A stretch of 23,351 bases of DNA from the IMG/VR virus record IMGVR_UViG_3300034283_001708, positions 1-23,351 of that record; one strand, given 5' to 3'. This document shows, in pieces, positions 21,468 through 23,351 of this stretch. Under the pieces are notes generated by a model. That model was not told the origin of the DNA. It did no database searches and saw only the letters and a program-made list of their open reading frames with translations. Source of the stretch: a virus. How positions within the stretch are numbered: the stretch's first letter is position 1; every line of letters begins with the position of its first letter. A program made the position numbers and the translations under genes.

Positions 21468-21854
21468 ATGTCAGTTACAAACACAAATGATTATCTGCCC
21501 ACAGGTGGCATTGCAGAAGTGGCACAAATAACAAGTGCCAATGGAACCAATGAAAGTGCAGATTTGATTGTTGGGTATGCCCAGGGAAAACGCATCAAGG
21601 AAATCCGCGTATTTTCAGGGCCAACAAATCCAATACCAGCTGGAACAGTATTGGTGTTAAAATTGTTTGATGGAACCAACAGCAGAACAATTGGTAGCGC
21701 AATTTGTCCTGGTGGTCCAGACGCTTTGCAGGCATTCTTCACATTTACTAATTTGTTTCTGCCAACGACAGCCCATGCTTTCCGCGCACAATTACGCACA
21801 CCATTAGCAACAGGTGCTACACTAGACTTTACATTCGTTGGGGAAGTATTCTAA
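21468..21854 (+). CDS. Small beta-rich structural protein (128 aa)
   Basis: ATG 21468 lies three bases after the previous stop; no strong ribosome site, so coupling is likely. The sequence alternates hydrophobic residues (GKRIKEIRVFSGPTNPIPAG, TVLVLKLFDGTNS, TLDFTFVGEVF) like a beta sandwich. It sits among tail-tip genes. A decoration or fibre-base role is plausible but unproven. Confidence 0.55.
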   Translation: MSVTNTNDYLPTGGIAEVAQITSANGTNESADLIVGYAQGKRIKEIRVFSGPTNPIPAGTVLVLKLFDGTNSRTIGSAICPGGPDALQAFFTFTNLFLPTTAHAFRAQLRTPLATGATLDFTFVGEVF

Positions 21855-21869
21855 CCAGGAGGATTTAGC

Positions 21870-22385
21870 ATGACATTGAGCCTAACCAGATCCCTTACAG
21901 TTCAAGGGACATTGACTAATGACAGCACCATTTCCATTACCACGGATGCGGTAACAAGTGGAAGCAATTCCTTCCCCGCACTAAGCAGAACTATTACCGA
22001 TGGCACAGGTGCTGGGCAATGCAACAAATGGTACAGGGCATACCGAACCCTTACCGCGGGTTCAGCAGATAACCTGGATTTGGCTGGATCCCTCCTGGAT
22101 CCCTTTGGAAACACCCTGACATTTACTGGCATCAAATACATTGCAGTAGCGTTGATCAGCGCCAGCGCAAATGGAACCAATAAATTGGTGCTGGGCAATG
22201 CCACAAATCCATTTGTTGGGCCACTAAGTTCCGCAGGCACCATCGACATTTTTGACAGCCTGGAACTTTATCATCCTGGAGCATCGGGTTGGAGCGTTAC
22301 CGCAGGAACCGCGGACATCCTCAAAATTAACAACCCTGGTGCCGCATCTGTCACCTATTGCATTCTTATTGCAGGCAATGCGTAA
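21870..22385 (+). CDS. Beta-rich virion protein (171 aa)
   Basis: AGGAGG lies before ATG 21870. The product is rich in Thr, Ser, Gly and Asn (SLTRSLTVQGTLTNDSTISI, then KLVLGNATNPFVGPL and GWSVTAGTADILKINNPGA), typical of phage beta-sandwich proteins on tails or capsids. Together with the genes at 21468 and 22704 it forms a group of small beta proteins interrupted by the HNH gene. Exact role unknown. Confidence 0.6.
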   Translation: MTLSLTRSLTVQGTLTNDSTISITTDAVTSGSNSFPALSRTITDGTGAGQCNKWYRAYRTLTAGSADNLDLAGSLLDPFGNTLTFTGIKYIAVALISASANGTNKLVLGNATNPFVGPLSSAGTIDIFDSLELYHPGASGWSVTAGTADILKINNPGAASVTYCILIAGNA

Positions 22386-22387
22386 GC

Positions 22388-22681
22388 ATGGTTCAGCGCA
22401 GGAACATCCATAGGAATCCAGGCCCTAAGCGCAGGGAAGCGCCCAGGGATCTTTCCACATCGGAAAGGGGATACGACCACACTTGGCAAAAACTTAGGAA
22501 ATGGAAATTGGCAACAGACCCATTCTGCGCTAGTTGCGGGAATGGCGCAAATCAAGTGGACCACATAAGACCAATAAATGATGGAGGTGCTAGGCTTGAT
22601 CCAAACAACCTCCAAAGCCTTTGCATTTCCTGTCACAGCAAAAAAACGGCAATAGACAAAGCCAACAGAAAACAAGTATAA
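22388..22681 (+). CDS. HNH endonuclease
   Basis: ATG 22388 (97 residues) follows the previous stop by two bases. The basic lead (MVQRRNIHRNPGPKRRE) is followed by RGYDHTWQKLRKWKL and the HNH core: C47-x2-C50, VDHIRPINDGG (D58, H59), NNLQSLC (N74), CISCH (C79-x2-C82, H83). Free-standing HNH enzymes of this type often work with terminase in DNA cutting and packaging, but usually lie beside terS. Here it is among tail genes, about 9.9 kb from terS on the circle. It could also be a homing-type insertion. Confidence 0.85.
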   Translation: MVQRRNIHRNPGPKRREAPRDLSTSERGYDHTWQKLRKWKLATDPFCASCGNGANQVDHIRPINDGGARLDPNNLQSLCISCHSKKTAIDKANRKQV

Positions 22682-22682
22682 T
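22653..22682 (+). promoter_or_regulatory. Promoter candidate at the end of the HNH gene
   Basis: TAGACA (22653-22658), 18-base spacer, TATAAT (22677-22682). Five of six bases match the -35 consensus and all six the -10. It would drive the 22704 gene, the tail fibre and the lysis block. The -10 overlaps the HNH stop codon. Confidence 0.6.
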
Positions 22683-22703
22683 TTACCAAACGAGGAACCA
22701 ATC

Positions 22704-22973
22704 ATGCCAGCGACAGATAATTTTGTAACAAACATTGTTGGGACCACATCACCAGCATCCATTGCGGAAGCTGTGACACCATCGGATTCCACAGACTTAA
22801 CCAATGTTTCCCGCGCCCTTTGGATTGGCGGTGCAGGGAATATTTCTGTGATTATGGCAAATGGTTCAACTGTCTTATTTTCTGGTGTTCCTGCGGGGAC
22901 GCTGCTTCCTTTGCGGGTCTCCCGGGTCCGCTCCACCAGCACCACCGCAACGCTTATCGTCGCAATTTCCTAG
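22704..22973 (+). CDS. Small conserved-type phage structural protein (89 aa)
   Basis: GAGGAA precedes ATG 22704. The product reads as a compact beta barrel: SDSTDLTNVSRALWIGGAGN, ISVIMANGSTVLFSG, VPAGTLLPLRVSRV, then RSTSTTATLIVAIS. Proteins with this 'RALwiGGaG...G...FsgvpaGtllPl' pattern are common in tailed phages and are thought to be virion proteins. Its position just before the fibre suggests a spike-base or decoration role. Confidence 0.65.
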   Translation: MPATDNFVTNIVGTTSPASIAEAVTPSDSTDLTNVSRALWIGGAGNISVIMANGSTVLFSGVPAGTLLPLRVSRVRSTSTTATLIVAIS

Positions 22974-22983
22974 GGGGCTACTC

Positions 22984-23351
22984 ATGATCAGCCTCGATCT
23001 TGGTTTTTGGCAAAACCGCATTGCGAGTCCTTATGACAGCGACGCAGCGGCTTTTTTTAGTGCCGCCTCCATTAACAATGAGACGCAAAAAACCGCAATT
23101 AACCAATTAGTTTTAGGGCTTAAAAGCAATTCGCTTTGGTCCAAAATGTTGGCGCTTTATCCTTTTGTCGGAGGAACAGCCACAACGCATAAATTTAACC
23201 TTAAAGATCCAAGAGACCTGGATATAGCTTATAGGCTTACCTTCAACGGTGGTTGGACTCATAGCGCAAATGGCGCTTTGCCAAATGGAACAAATGCCTA
23301 CGCAAATACCTTTTTAGACCCATCGGTTGCTTTAACCATAAATAATACAGC
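22984..23351 (+). CDS. Putative tail fibre / receptor-binding protein, 5' part (continues at base 1)
   Basis: AGGGGG lies just upstream of ATG 22984. The product starts MISLDLGFWQNRIASPYDSD, continues with KTAINQLVLGLKSNSLWSKM and LALYPFVGGTATTHKF, and runs off the window end. Because the last 109 bases repeat the first 109, the frame continues at position 1 and ends at 539 (265 residues in total). The N-terminal helix is probably the attachment to the tail; the later Ser/Thr/Asn/Gly-rich part probably binds the host surface. Confidence 0.8.
   Translation, partial: MISLDLGFWQNRIASPYDSDAAAFFSAASINNETQKTAINQLVLGLKSNSLWSKMLALYPFVGGTATTHKFNLKDPRDLDIAYRLTFNGGWTHSANGALPNGTNAYANTFLDPSVALTINNT
23243..23351. 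repeat. Right copy of 109-bp terminal direct repeat
   Basis: Exact copy of bases 1-109. Counting it once gives a unit length of 23,242 bp. Confidence 0.95.

Noticed and set aside
1-23351. Integrase, excisionase or CI-type repressor
   Set aside because: No tyrosine or serine recombinase motifs and no isolated helix-turn-helix repressor gene were seen on either strand.

Overview
The window looks like the complete genome of a small tailed bacteriophage, most likely an HK97-type siphovirus. The first 109 bases are repeated exactly as the last 109, so the sequence probably closes into a circle (or has short direct terminal repeats) with a unit length of about 23,242 bp. One gene, a putative tail fibre, spans the junction. 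About 43 genes are recognisable, all on the + strand, densely packed with ATGA or TAATG overlaps and mostly with good AGGAG-type Shine-Dalgarno sites. G+C is roughly mid-40s percent by eye. No 16S, host gene or tRNA is present, so the host can only be called a bacterium that uses canonical ribosome binding sites.

Layout, in circular order. (1) 22984-2788, across the junction: putative tail fibre, a small ORF, a holin-like membrane protein, an exported protein, a papain-type cysteine peptidase in lysin position, and a small hypothetical gene. The block ends in a cluster of hairpins whose last member is a strong terminator (2872-2909). (2) 3069-5706: early-type small genes, a tiny lipoprotein-like ORF, a CsrA-like RNA-binding regulator, a putative single-strand annealing protein, and a DUF669-like partner. 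The block ends in a long multi-helix terminator. (3) 5707-5989: a structured non-coding region with a tRNA-sized folded element followed by a second terminator-like hairpin, directly before the replication operon. (4) 5990-9141: small ORFs; a lambda-O-like replication initiator carrying eight to nine 12-bp iterons inside its own gene; a zinc-knuckle protein that may be a helicase loader; and a PD-(D/E)XK nuclease. (5) 9274-14763: terminase small and large subunits, portal, prohead protease and major capsid protein, with a terminator after the capsid gene. (6) 14840-22973: head-tail connector, head closure, gp10-like neck protein, tail terminator, tail tube, G/GT chaperone with a -1 frameshift signal, a short tape measure, distal tail proteins, an HNH endonuclease and small beta-rich structural proteins.

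The genes fit one life cycle. The initiator would open an origin inside its own gene and recruit the host replisome, since no polymerase or helicase is encoded. The annealing protein, its partner and the nuclease would process replication intermediates. Terminase and portal package DNA into an HK97-fold head, and the tail genes build a short tail. Lysis probably uses the membrane protein at 764 and perhaps the papain-like enzyme. I see no integrase, excisionase or classical repressor, so a virulent lifestyle is more likely. The CsrA-like protein and the structured RNAs suggest post-transcriptional control. The most unusual points are the CsrA homologue, the papain-type enzyme in the lysis block, the iteron array within the initiator gene, and the RNA leader at 5795-5989.
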